DNA of 64,000 nt from Icerya purchasi. Taxonomy: Eukaryota; Arthropoda; Insecta; Hemiptera; Monophlebidae. This document shows, one piece after another, positions 32,509 to 42,540 of the stretch. How positions within the stretch are numbered: the first letter of the stretch is position 1; every line of letters begins with the position of its first letter. Position numbers and translations under genes: made by a program. The stretch covers positions 142,426,172 through 142,490,171 of the forward strand of contig CM077115.1 in the NCBI GenBank assembly GCA_039619475.1. Direction: 5' to 3'. The notes under the pieces were generated by a model. That model saw only the letters and a program-made list of their open reading frames with translations. It did no database searches and was not told the origin of the DNA.

Positions 32509-35216
32509 TGTCACGCAACGATATAACAAATACGTCTCTGACAGTTATGCTCTGGAACTGTAACGGTATTATTACTAAAAAAGCGGAATTAGAATTATTT
32601 TTACAATCACACAGAATTGACATAGCACTTCTCTGCGAATCACACCTGAAATCAAACGTCAGTCTCAATATTGCAGGTTATACCGCATACTGCACCTCCC
32701 ATCCCGATGGAAAGGCACACGGGGGAGTAGCGGTTCTAGTAAGAGACAGAATTAATCAGCACGAAGTATATGCAGAAGCTTCCTTCGCTTACCAACTACA
32801 AGCCGTAAACATTCAAACGCTGCTTTTCGATTTTACTGTCGCCTCCATATATTGTCATCCTAATGTTATTCTACCAAAAGAAAGAATGAAAACACTAATT
32901 ACTAGTCTGGGGACTAATACAATCGTAGGAGGAGATTACAATGCTACTAGTCCTAAGTGGAACTGCCAAAAAAGTAACTCAAGAGGAAGAATGATTGAAA
33001 AGCTAGTTCAGCAGAGCGGCCTCTCAATTTTATCGCCAAACGAACCCACCTACTGGCCAAGTCATATAAATCGAACGCCAAGCGTACTGGATTTCTTTAT
33101 CATGAAAAACATGCAAAATGTCAATAAGATATGTAAAGCAGTTCCCCTGCTCGGTTCTGACCACGCCCCAGTATTGGCATGCCTTTCACTGGAACCAATT
33201 GAAACAACACCACGAACCTATCTAACGAACAGGAGTACAGATTGGATTGAATTTTCAAAATATATGGAACTTAATACGAACCTCAATATACGCTTAAAAT
33301 CTCCTGATGAGCTAGACGAAGCAATATCAAATTTTACAAAAAATATACACGCTGCCACTTACAAATCTGCAACCTATCCTAAACATCGAGAAACTCAGCG
33401 CGAACACTCGTTCTATATTCCTTTTAAAGTGAGAGAATTGATACAGATAACAAGAAATGCTAGAGTGCAGTGGCAGCGCAACAGAAGGAAGTCGCTTAAA
33501 AAAGTTTATAATGCGTTACACAAACAACTACGTGAGCAGATAACGCAATACAGAAGCTACAGATACGAGCAGTTTTTCTCTCAATTAAACCCTGAAGATA
33601 AATCAATATGGAAAGTAACCAAATCCTTCCTCCAAAAGAAAGAGAAACTCCACTTCGTGCGGAAGCGCAATGGAGAATGGGCTAAAACCAATACCGAAAA
33701 AGCTGAAGTGTTCAGCGACCATCTATTTCATATTTTTCAGCCGTTTGACGATCTAAATGATGATTCAAATGATGAATTAGTAATGAACTATCTGGAATCA
33801 CCACGTCAGCTAACGCTACCATCTAAACATATATCTCCCAAGGAAGTAGCGAATAAAATAGCCCACCTATCATCAAAGAAAGCTCCGGGGAAAGATTTAA
33901 TCACCTATGAAATAGTCAAAAAGCTACCTAAGAAGAGCATTACTTTTCTGACATACATATACAATGCAGTATTAAGATTGGGATATTTTCCTAAAACTTG
34001 GAAAGAGTCCGTTATCCAACTAATTCTTAAGCCGAAGAAAAGTCCATCTCTTCCTTCGTCTTATAGGCCAATCAGCCTATTAAACGCATTTTCAAAAATA
34101 CTTGAAATGCTTTTACAGGACAGAATCCTCAAGGCTCCCTCAGTCAACAGCGTTATTCCTCATCATCAGTTTGGTTTTCGCACTGGACATTCAGCCATCC
34201 AACAGGTTCACAGAATAACAGATAGAATAGCTACGGTATTCGAAAAAGGACAATATTGCAATGCGGTCTTCCTCGATCTGGAGCAGACCTTTGATCGAGT
34301 TTGGCATAATGGACTCCTCTACAAAATTAGAAGCATTCTTCCTAACGACATATTTGCAGTCTTGAAATCATACTTGTCGAACAGATCCTTTCAAGTTAAG
34401 GTGAACTCTGCTATGTCTGCTCCAAAACCTATTGGTGCGTCGGTGCCGCAAGGAAGCATACTTGGGCCGTTGTTGTACTGTCTGTACACGGCCGATCTTC
34501 CTGTATTGAAGACAACTATTACAGCTTCATTCGCTGATGACATTTGTATCTTAGCTGCTCATGAGGACCCAAATTGTGCTTCCTTGTTAATCCAAGAACA
34601 CTTGGACAAGATTCAGAGTTGGGCCGTAAAATGGAAAATTAAAGTCAACCACAGTAAAAGTCAGCAGATTACATTTACCTTAAACAGGCGAACATGCCCA
34701 AAAGTTAAAATCAACAACAACTTTCTAACTCAGAGCAATACGGTCAAATATCTTGGCCTCGTTTTAGATCGCAGGCTAACCTGGTCTGCCCACGTATCAT
34801 ATACTAAACAACGCATCCAATCAAGGAACAGGCTGCTCTCTCAATTGATCGGTAGGAAATCTAAACTAAATTTGCCATGTAAACGGCTAATATACTCCGC
34901 AATCCTGGCACCAATCTGGAGGTACGGTATTGAAGTCTATGGCGCTACAAGCAGGAGCCATTTCAACCAAATCCAGCAGATGCAGTCCAGGATACTCAGG
35001 CAGATAGCCGACGCTCCTTATTTTGTCTCCAATAGGACTCTCCATAGCGATCTGAGGATACCATACACGCATGAATATTATAAAGAGCAGTATAGGAAAT
35101 TTTTCAATAAGCTGAGGGACAGTGAAAACATTGCAATTGCCAGCATGCATCATAGAAACATTCAAGCGAGAAGGCTGAAAAGAGTATGGACCAGAGACAT
35201 CCTGGACCCAGGTTAA
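32508..35216 (+). CDS. Jockey-like ORF2: AP endonuclease and reverse transcriptase
   Basis: This 902-residue enzyme nicks target DNA and copies the element RNA at the nick. The N-terminal endonuclease (about residues 8-230) shows LWNCNGI, LLCESHL, VGGDYNATSPKWN, LDFFIM and SDHAPV, so its catalytic set is present. RT spans about 470-760: SYRPISLLNAFSKI, QFGFRTGHS, motif A FLDLEQTFDRVW with aspartate about 590, SVPQGSILGPLLYCLY, and ASFADDICIL with aspartates about 677 and 678. The thumb and a C-terminal basic region follow. RNase H is absent, as usual in Jockey. Motif A reads LEQTFD where VEKAFD is commoner. The ORF is intact and flanked by a fresh duplication, so it may be active. Confidence 0.95.
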   Translation: MSRNDITNTSLTVMLWNCNGIITKKAELELFLQSHRIDIALLCESHLKSNVSLNIAGYTAYCTSHPDGKAHGGVAVLVRDRINQHEVYAEASFAYQLQAVNIQTLLFDFTVASIYCHPNVILPKERMKTLITSLGTNTIVGGDYNATSPKWNCQKSNSRGRMIEKLVQQSGLSILSPNEPTYWPSHINRTPSVLDFFIMKNMQNVNKICKAVPLLGSDHAPVLACLSLEPIETTPRTYLTNRSTDWIEFSKYMELNTNLNIRLKSPDELDEAISNFTKNIHAATYKSATYPKHRETQREHSFYIPFKVRELIQITRNARVQWQRNRRKSLKKVYNALHKQLREQITQYRSYRYEQFFSQLNPEDKSIWKVTKSFLQKKEKLHFVRKRNGEWAKTNTEKAEVFSDHLFHIFQPFDDLNDDSNDELVMNYLESPRQLTLPSKHISPKEVANKIAHLSSKKAPGKDLITYEIVKKLPKKSITFLTYIYNAVLRLGYFPKTWKESVIQLILKPKKSPSLPSSYRPISLLNAFSKILEMLLQDRILKAPSVNSVIPHHQFGFRTGHSAIQQVHRITDRIATVFEKGQYCNAVFLDLEQTFDRVWHNGLLYKIRSILPNDIFAVLKSYLSNRSFQVKVNSAMSAPKPIGASVPQGSILGPLLYCLYTADLPVLKTTITASFADDICILAAHEDPNCASLLIQEHLDKIQSWAVKWKIKVNHSKSQQITFTLNRRTCPKVKINNNFLTQSNTVKYLGLVLDRRLTWSAHVSYTKQRIQSRNRLLSQLIGRKSKLNLPCKRLIYSAILAPIWRYGIEVYGATSRSHFNQIQQMQSRILRQIADAPYFVSNRTLHSDLRIPYTHEYYKEQYRKFFNKLRDSENIAIASMHHRNIQARRLKRVWTRDILDPG

Positions 35217-35250
35217 GAAGATCCTGATTACTCTTAGAGACACAGCATAT

Positions 35251-35346
35251 ATAAGCTGGCTATTTTCTCTTTTTGTCTTGTACTAGATTTTACTATTTGT
35301 TAATAAGCTGGCTATTTTCTCTTGTTTTGTACTAGATTTTACTCTT
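35251..35346 (+). repeat. Tandem duplication in the Jockey-like 3' UTR
   Basis: The segment ataagctggctattttctct ending at about 35296 is repeated from 35303, with the same continuation TTGTACTAGATTTTACT. Period is about 52 bases. Such 3' UTR repeats are common in LINEs and may take part in RT recognition; no role is shown here. Confidence 0.85.
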
Positions 35347-35515
35347 GGCTTATCTACTTATTTTACGTACTTTACGCACTTTAAGGTTGTAATACTATTA
35401 TTTATGTCCTTTTTCAAGGGAAACAGGCATATAAAACTGTAATTATTACTTAAGTTTAACCTATAATTAAGCTGTTAGCCTCGCCAATTGTGGTCAACAG
35501 ACCGGGGTGGCTTAG

Positions 35516-35541
<26 letters not shown>

Positions 35542-35547
<6 letters not shown>

Positions 35548-35709
35548 ATAATTGGTGTTAAAGATGTAAACCAATTTGAAACCTTAAAACAAGAAGTTTC
35601 AAACAACATAGCGAATATAAAAACCAAAACTGCATTAAAAAAGGACCCAATGATTTCGGTAGTTGGTGTTCACTCCTCAACTACAGAATTAGATATTAGT
35701 ATGGCGATT
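35542..35709 (+). repeat. Long target-site duplication, right copy (168 bp)
   Basis: Right-hand copy of the duplication flanking the Jockey-like LINE. It starts directly at the end of the poly-A and continues without a break into the rest of ORF1, which marks it as target sequence and not as part of the insert. Confidence 0.95.
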
Positions 35710-36156
35710 AACAACAAAACGGGTAAAAATCCAAAAACTGTTACGTTAAAGAAAACTAATGATGGTAAACTACGTGCATTTGTACGCCTGGATCCTGATG
35801 CCTACCATATATTAATAGAGGCTGGTTACATGGTTGTGAACTGGTCAAAATGCAAAGTATATGATTATATTCCGATCATCCGATGTTTTAATTGCTTCCG
35901 GTTCGGCCACATGAAAAATGAATGTAAAACTGATTCAACTCGTAGCAAATATACTCTGGATGAAAATCAACTTAAAGCAAAATGTAATAATTGTTTTTCG
36001 CATGCCTGTTTACAGCATGTGAAAGAAAAAGGTAACATTTCTCTAGAAGTTAAGAGAAATATTATTAACAATATTACACACAACACTTTTTCTTATGCTT
36101 GTCCATTGTATATTAAAATCGTAAATAAAGTAAAACATAATATAAATTATGGCTAA
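35542..36156 (+). pseudogene. R1-like ORF1, 3' part with CCHC knuckles
   Basis: This resumes the interrupted Gag-like protein. The first 168 bases duplicate the end of the 5' part. It then continues through AINNKTGKNPKTVTLKKTN and an RNA-binding fold to the zinc knuckle CFNCFRFGHMKNEC (C-x2-C-x4-H-x4-C). A second Cys/His cluster with CNNCFSHACLQHVK follows. The stop overlaps the start of ORF2 by 8 bases (36149-36156), a usual LINE arrangement for linked translation. The poly-A of the inserted LINE would put a run of lysine codons in front if read through. Confidence 0.85.
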
Positions 36157-39121
36157 TATTAAATTAATTTTGCAAAATGTAAATCACTGCAAGGAAGCGC
36201 AATCAGTATTAAATTTAAATAATCAACATAACACTAATTACTTATTTGTCATTTGCGATCCTTATTTATATGGTAATGAAAAACAGTACAACTTCTTATT
36301 GCATACTAAGTATGTTGCTATCTGTAGTAATATTAAGAACGTTAGTAGTACCAAAATTTCAGATTACATTATTAAAGTTAACGTAAACGGTATTGTTATT
36401 TTTGGAATATACTTTCCACCTAATTCTGACTTAATTTATCAATTTACACTACTGCTTAAACATAAAAAACAAAACTGGAGACATAACGTAATAATACTGG
36501 GAGAATTTAATTCAAGATTAAAATTTATGGAAAGCAAAAACTTCCCACACACGCCCAGAAATGCACAATTTGAAAATTTTGTGTACTCAGGGAACTTAAC
36601 AATTAAAAATGATTATAATATACATACGTTTCAAAACCACAATGGACAAAGCTTGATAGATTATGTTCTAGTAAACATTAACTTTAAGTATAAGTTGTCT
36701 AGTGTTATGCTTCAAGATTTTCACTTAAGTGATCATAAAAATATCAGTATTGAAATTTTAGATACAAATATTATTAATAATGATAATATTCTTACCTTGG
36801 ATACAGATATATTTATTAGTAATCTTAATGCCGACTTAATGTTAAATTTCGAAACGAGCTTAAAACTTGCAAGTACCGAACTTCAAGTAAATAATATTAT
36901 TGAACAATTTAATGATAATTTAACAAATAACGTAAATAAGTCCAAGGTTAAAAAGCCTAAGACGAACAAATCCCGGTGGAACAGAGATTTAGAATATTTT
37001 AAATTACTTGTCAGAAGGCTCAATAATATTAAACACAAAAATTTTATAAATAAACTCATATATAAAGTAACTTTAAAATTGTATAGGAACAAAATTAAAT
37101 ATTTCAAGCAACAGGCCTGGAGAACATTTTGTAGTTCATCCAGGGCCTGGGGTAAACCTTATAAAATTTTAACGAATTCTGAACCATTTAAATTTTCAGA
37201 TTTAAAAATTAATGGTAATAATGACACTTGTTCCTCTATTACTAGCAATAAAGACAAAATGAGTTTACTAATGAATACATTTTTTAATTTTAAAGAAACT
37301 GGTTCTACTTCATTAGATAAAATCACAGATATAAATAAACAACAGCAGTTTGAAGTAACATATTTTGAACTAAAACAAATTATACAAAATCTTACTAATA
37401 GAAAAGCACCGTCCTCGGATGGTATAACTAACAAGGTTATTAAAATTATATTTTTTTTTACTTTCCAAATTTATTATTAACACTTTACAATAAACTGTTA
37501 CAATTTAATATGTTTCCGTCCGCTTGGAAATGTGCTACTTTAATTATGTTAAACAAACCAAACAGGGATTTGAGTAAAGTAAATGGCTATAGGCCAATAT
37601 GCTTATTAAATTCCTTAAGTAAAGTTTATGAAAAAATTATTCTTAAATTTTTAAACAATGAAATTAGCAGCACATCCGTGCTTAATGCATACCAATACAG
37701 TTTTAGAAAATTCTTTTCTACAGAACTTGCTATTGCAGATGTAACTGATAATTTATTACAAAACAAACAACGGAATAATTCGTCTATTATTATTTCATTT
37801 GATATAGAGGGAGCATTTAATAATTGTGATCGTCAAGTGATAATTGATACATTAATTGTAAATGGTTTTAGTTTTAACGTAATAACCCTAATATACGATT
37901 ATTTAACTAACAGGAGAGTAAAGTGGGCCTATCAAAACGACATTGTTGATGTTAAAAATAATTTTGGCGTTCCACAAGGTTCAGTTCTTGGACCGGTCTT
38001 GTGGAATATTTTATATTCTAATATCCATTCTAAATTAAGTAATATATACGCAGGCCTACGTTTATACAGCTATGCTGATGATTTACTTTTGGTCTACAAC
38101 GTACATTTATCTAGTAACTCGACTCTGTCGTCCCACATTGCTAATTGTAATGAAGTTATTTGTAAACTTAAAACAATAGTAAATGCTTTAAACCTCAAAT
38201 TTGAGATCACCAAATCTCAAATCATGGTGATACCTGGTCGAGACAAAAACCTTGACCAAATTTGTTACAATAATATTAAAATTAATAATCATACGTTCAG
38301 TTCTACTGACCATATTAAATATTTAGGATTCATTTTAGACGATAGATTAAAGTACAATAAGCATATACAGTACATAAATAATAAGGTTAATAAACATTAT
38401 TACATTTTTAAATCCCTTGGCGGTAAGCTGTGGGGACTAAATTATAAATCTAAGATAATACTCTATAAAGATTTAGTGCAGTCATTATACTCATATTGTG
38501 CTGGTGTCTACTATAACCGGTTAACTAAACAACAAATACATAACGTAAACTCCAACTGTCGGAAATTTCTAATTGATTTAACTTCTTCATATATGTATAG
38601 CTGCTTCAAATATTGCAATTCAGACCATAGCACGGGTCTTACCTATCGATCTTTACATAAAAAAGAGATCTCTAATTTTTAATGTTAAAAAAGAAAATAA
38701 TGGTATTATAAGTAAAGAACTTCTCAAGAAAGTTGATTTACAAATTTTTAATGAATTTAAAATAAGATACGATACTCTATCAAATGGTAAATTAATAAAT
38801 AAGTTCTTTCCTAACGTAATAAAACGCTTTAAAAATAAAAACATTACAGTAAATTATTATATGACTCAAATACTCACTGGTCATGGTTCCATTGGATACT
38901 TTTTAAATAAATTAAATATTATTTCAGACAGTAAATGTTGTAATTGTAAAAGTAATGAAGTAGAAAATGTTCAGCATATAATATACACGTGTAGTAAGTA
39001 TAACCACCTGCGACAATTGTATATGATTGACTGTGCACTTCAACTAAATGAAATTATTCTACTAGAACAATTTCCTGTATTCATTTCTGAATTATTTAAA
39101 ATTAAACATATATACAAATAA
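36149..39121 (+). pseudogene. R1-like ORF2: endonuclease, RT, Cys/His tail (two frameshifts)
   Basis: Three frames in series make one ORF2 of about 990 codons. 36149-37450 encodes the AP-type endonuclease: LQNVNHC at the start, IILGEFNSRLKF, SLIDYVL and LSDHKNIS. The usual catalytic D of GDFN is E here. The RT linker follows (RKAPSSDGITNKVI). A frame change at the T run 37451-37459 leads to RT in 37460-38655: YRPICLLNSLSKV, motif A SFDIEGAFNNCD, GVPQGSVLGP and YADDLLLVY. A second change at the A run 38659-38664 leads to the C-terminal CNCKSNEVENVQHIIYTC. Both breaks sit in homopolymers, so they are natural decay or sequencing errors. RT active-site residues are intact. Confidence 0.85.
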
Positions 39122-39195
39122 TCGCTACTGGTAGCCATAAGCTAATTCGCAGGCTACTCTAGTTTGTTATATTTCCTTATTAAAGTAATAATAAT

Positions 39196-39212
<17 letters not shown>

Positions 39213-39243
<31 letters not shown>

Positions 39244-39245
39244 AT
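39213..39245. repeat. (TA)n followed by (TG)n at the R1-like 3' edge
   Basis: TA units run from the end of the poly-A to about 39233, then TG units to 39243. Together with 29986-30018 they bracket the R1-like element. Confidence 0.85.
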
Positions 39246-39555
39246 CACGTTAAACTTAATCCCGCTAATGTTGAATGTAATGAACTGTGAACCAGACTAG
39301 ATGGCTTTTTGTCATCTATATTGCGCACTCATTGAAACAGTTTAAAATCAATTTCTCAAGAAATAATGTTTTATTAATTGATACAACTGGCGACGAAATG
39401 TGAATTCTTTTTTAGTTACTTAGGGACACATGGGAAAATAAAAATTTTTCGGAAATGAAAAAGGTAGAAAACAAAATTGAATAGTTTACGTTAAATAAAT
39501 ATAATCGACCGTTAATAAAGCAAAAACATTCAACTTATCAACTGTCTACGGTTAC

Positions 39556-40553
39556 TTAATATCCGAAATCGTACCAATCAGAGAATGCCGAGTTTATTTC
39601 GTCCATTATAGAAATCGATTCGACAAATCTGCTGGCGGCGTCCATTGCAGCCGAAGCCAGTTCGAACGAAAACATGATAAAACTGCATATATAGGTCTCC
39701 ATATAAAAGCGATCCATCATCTGCACTTCCGTATTTCTCGAATTTTCGGAATCGATATTTTTCGCACGTTCCTTTTTGTCGATCGGGTTTTCTTTTTCCT
39801 CCTCTGCAGATTTGGTATCCGGAAGACTTAGAACACGCGCTTTTTCAGTATAAGCTGTCCCTTTTCTGCCTTCATTTATACGACTACCAGCTTTCCAATT
39901 ATATCCGGCGGTTAAAGTTCTACTATTTCTTCCGGGAAGTTCAGCTACAGGAGAGGGTTGAACGACTTCGGCCAGTAATACGACGAATAAAATGCAAATC
40001 TGAAACACACAATATGTTTTTCATTGTTATATATATATATATTTTTTTTGTGCAATTTGAAATGTTACGTTTCCGGGGGAATATTTGATAAATTCCGATA
40101 TAGGTTACATATTCGATCAATTTCGATATAGGTTACACATATTCGATCAATTTCGTATATATTATATATTCGATCGGTCGACTCGATTTTTTTTTTTTTT
40201 TTTTTTTAAGGCTTATGCACTGGAATGGAAGTGTACAAAGACACGTCACAAAGACATAAATTCCTAGTTAGTGTCTCCACACGCATTTCCAAAGCAGTTG
40301 TTTCACGTCGAAGAAAAAAAAAAATTAAAAACTGGACACGTTCCGACAATTTTGCGTGGTTGAATTCGAATGCATTTAGCTACTAGCGGCAATTCCAGGC
40401 GTGATGACTCTGGGGCTGTGTATGAAGAAACGTCGTCGGTTTGATTGTTGTTGGATTTAAGAAGAAATCGCGTAATAGTAATAATGAAATTGATGAAAAA
40501 CTTACTTTAATTTGCAAAAAATACACGCTCGCTGAATACTGATTTTTAAACAT
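39556..40553 (-). CDS. Gene 2: small secreted protein, two exons
   Basis: Exon 1 is 40553-40506 (ATG, 16 codons, MFKNQYSASVYFLQIK). It ends at a consensus GTAAGT donor in phase 0. The intron is 40505-40000, with acceptor ttgtgtgtttcag. Exon 2 is 39999-39556 and starts ICILFVVLLAEVVQPSPVAE. Neither exon alone has a complete signal peptide with an ATG. Joined, they give a classic n-region, hydrophobic core and cleavage zone, which supports the model. The mature part (about 135 residues) is charged in the middle (EEEKENPIDKKERA) and ends in an amphipathic segment with FVESISIMDEINSAF. No cysteine framework or known domain is seen. Exon 2 begins like gene 1 (IL-VV-LL...PV-E). Function unknown; secreted role inferred. 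Confidence 0.7.
40085..40175. repeat. Short tandem repeat in the intron of gene 2
   Basis: Three imperfect copies of a unit of about 29-31 bases, including gatcaatttcgatataggtt and acatattc. A T run follows at 40187-40207. Confidence 0.7.
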
Positions 40554-40560
40554 GGCTATA

Positions 40561-40672
40561 GTTTTTTTTCCCCCTTGGGCACATCAATAGTGGAACTTAC
40601 TCAACGCAGAGAATTGCACATTACGTACGGAAAAGATTAGAAATTGAGGAGATAAAGGAGGCTAACAAAGAA
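40561..40672 (-). mobile_element. LINE family A 3' tail directly upstream of gene 2
   Basis: The family C-terminus (SFISSISNLFRT in decayed form), then a 3' UTR with GTAAGTTCCACTATTGATGTGCCCAAG (in two blocks), then an A-run whose end lies eight bases before the gene 2 ATG at 40553. A second copy of the same tail is at 43045-43135. The insertion is on the same strand as gene 2, so any short 5' UTR of gene 2 must read through it or be spliced around it. Confidence 0.7.
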
Positions 40673-41063
40673 ATGTGTTGGTTAAATCGCATTTATCGCG
40701 TTCATTTTTTAAAAAAATGTCGCATTCTTTGTGATCAGCATGCCTTTGCACATTTTCTGCAGTCCCTCTCGAATTTTTACTCGAAGAGCATAACATTCCA
40801 CAAAAGTTGGATCGGTTGTCTTCCGAATAAAGTCCGCTCGTGGCGTCGATGCGGGCCCCCGTGGCCGTTTCCATTTGACTTTTCCGAGCACCACCAGACG
40901 TTCCACTCCGTCCCGTATCCGCATTATGTGACCAAAAGATCTCATTGCGCGTGTTAAGACCTCTGCCGACAATATTTGCGTTTTGTTTTTTTCGCCGGCC
41001 ATGGGATTCTAATAGTCTTCGGCAGCATCGCATCTCAAAATTATTGTTTCGGTTCCAGTCCAC
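40673..41063 (-). pseudogene. RTE/CR1-like LINE C-terminal relic
   Basis: Open minus-strand frame with RSFGHIMRIRDGVERLVVLG, then GKVKWKRPRGPASTPR, DFIRKTTD and a C-terminus KMCKGMLITKNATFF. This is the tail after the RT domain in RTE/CR1-like elements (normally GHV.RM, GK.EG.R.RGR, W.D.I). The tryptophan block is altered. An upstream overlapping frame gives another slice of the same region, so at least one frameshift is present. Confidence 0.75.
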
Positions 41064-41334
41064 TTAATTGAGGATTTACGTTTCCGCTGCATATAGTGCG
41101 ATGGAGAAGAAATGTGACCGCATATAAGTTTAATTTTTAAACTTTTGTTTATTTGAAGTTACCCTTCCAGATTGAACCTCTGGAAATTTACAATCTTCGT
41201 CTTATTTTCTTATCGGATCCTCCAATAACTAGCCCAAGTGTATAAAAATATTGACAACTTCTTAATCCTTTCATTTGAGGGTGTTGTATTATCACTATCT
41301 ACAATCATAATTTTCTTTTTTTTTTTTTTTTTTT

Positions 41335-41640
41335 TTTATTAGTGATCGAGTCCACATGGCTCGCTTATTTCATCAATTCGTTTTAAGAGACCGTTCATCT
41401 CACTGAGTTCGCAGTCAGCAATATCCGCGCATTTCAGGTTTGAAATTTGTCGTCTAACGAACTTTACTCCCGGCCATTCAAATTGATTCAGAACTAGTCT
41501 TATAACATACTCATTGTATAGATTGAGGAACAAGGGCGATAGGGTCTAGACCTATCTGACTCCTTTCCCGACAATAAACTGCCTAGACTATGCATAATTT
41601 ATTCGAACAGTATTTTGGTTAGTCTTGTGTAGATTTTTGA
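41335..41640 (-). pseudogene. LINE RT palm relic
   Basis: Minus-strand frame with LFLNLYNEYVIRLVLNQFEW, then RQISNLKCADIADCELSEM and LLKRIDEISEPCGLDH. This is the segment around the RT YADD box and the following helix of RTE/CR1-like LINEs. The catalytic box reads CADIA, so it is dead. It begins at a T run (41317-41338), which on the minus strand is a poly-A following an internal site of the ORF. Confidence 0.75.
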
Positions 41641-41707
41641 AACGTCCATGTGATCATTACATAAACAGAATTAAAAATTACGGGCACGTAATAAATAGAT
41701 TCTAAGT

Positions 41708-41757
41708 GTTTGTGTGTGTGTGTGTGTGTGTGCGTGTGTGTGTGCGTGTGTGTGTGC
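41708..41757. repeat. (TG)n microsatellite
   Basis: About 24 TG units with three CG interruptions. Confidence 0.9.
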
Positions 41758-42316
41758 GGTGTATATCTGATTTCATACCTGCTTTGTTAGAAGTCATATT
41801 TTCTATGTTCTTTTTAAAACAAAGTTGTATACCCACTTGAAAAACTTACTCAGTCGGATCGGTTTTTGCGGTTTACAATAATTTTTAATAACTAGTCATC
41901 AAAAAAAAAGCCTAATTTGAATTTCATTTCTAAACTAGAGATGTTATTCTCAGGCGAGAAATTGACCAAAACTAACGTTAAAGCTGCGTGTTTTTAAAAC
42001 AGTTTATATTTTATTAGCGACTTCAAAAAAATAATAGGTTATATATTCATCGTACATGTTTCTGTATGTTTGTTTGCGCATAGTTTAGACTGATATTAAT
42101 TTTTTTTTTTTTTCGATTTCAGCCTCTATGGACTACGCTAAACAACTAAGTTTTCATTTTACATCTTTTCCTTCTTCCTTCCTTAACATCTTTCCAGTAT
42201 TTCTTGAGACCCCTCATCAAGGCATTTTTATGGCTTACCGAAAGCGACCTCTTCCGGTTAACTTGTTCTATTTTAAAGATTGACGTCGCAACTGTTTTAT
42301 GAAACCATTCCCCTTA
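41758..42316. other. Intergenic region, nothing recognised
   Basis: AT-rich sequence with a T run near 42097-42114. No coding or repeat signal beyond that. Confidence 0.35.
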
Positions 42317-42540
42317 TTAAACACATCTGTGTTTCAGTAACATCCATTGAATATCCATTTCACATTCATTGAACCATGCAGGTCTTATTTTCTTCGTTTT
42401 CATGAATTCATAAATTCTCTTGGTTAACCTGTCCTCTTGCATTCTGGTAATATGCCCGTAAAATAATAATCTTCTTATGTTTTGTTCATTACACCGATCA
42501 TGGTATGCGTCTACCGATGATATCAATCGGCACACCTACC
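42317..42540 (-). pseudogene. LINE C-terminal relic
   Basis: A 72-codon minus-strand frame with RRLLFYGHITRMQEDRLTKR and WFNECEMDIQ. It matches the style of the post-RT tail of RTE/CR1-like LINEs (LRFYGH..RM...RL...I). It is a different family from the relic at 40673. No 3' tail was identified. Confidence 0.6.

Larger units (their letters stand above)
30797..35541 (+). mobile_element. Full-length Jockey-like LINE with intact ORFs
   Basis: The element is about 4.75 kb: a 5' UTR of 359 bases (30797-31155), ORF1, ORF2, a 3' UTR (35217-35515) and a poly-A of about 26 bases. Both ORFs are uninterrupted and overlap at TAATG. Flanks are duplicated with a single mismatch. All signs point to a young, potentially mobile copy that landed in the ORF1 of an R1-like LINE. 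Assignment to the Jockey clade rests on ORF layout, lack of RNase H and RT/EN motif style. Confidence 0.93.
30019..39212 (+). mobile_element. R1-like LINE split by a younger LINE
   Basis: The host element has a 166-bp 5' UTR, ORF1 (interrupted), ORF2 and a poly-A at 39196-39212. Without the inserted LINE and one duplicate copy it is about 4.28 kb. The endonuclease start LQNVNHCKEAQ, the RT block GVPQGSVLGPVLWNILY and the C-terminal CCHC-type block CCNCKSNEVENVQHIIYTC are of R1-clade type. Both ends lie in (TA)n, suggesting targeting of TA repeats. ORF2 has two frameshifts, so this copy cannot move by itself. Confidence 0.85.
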
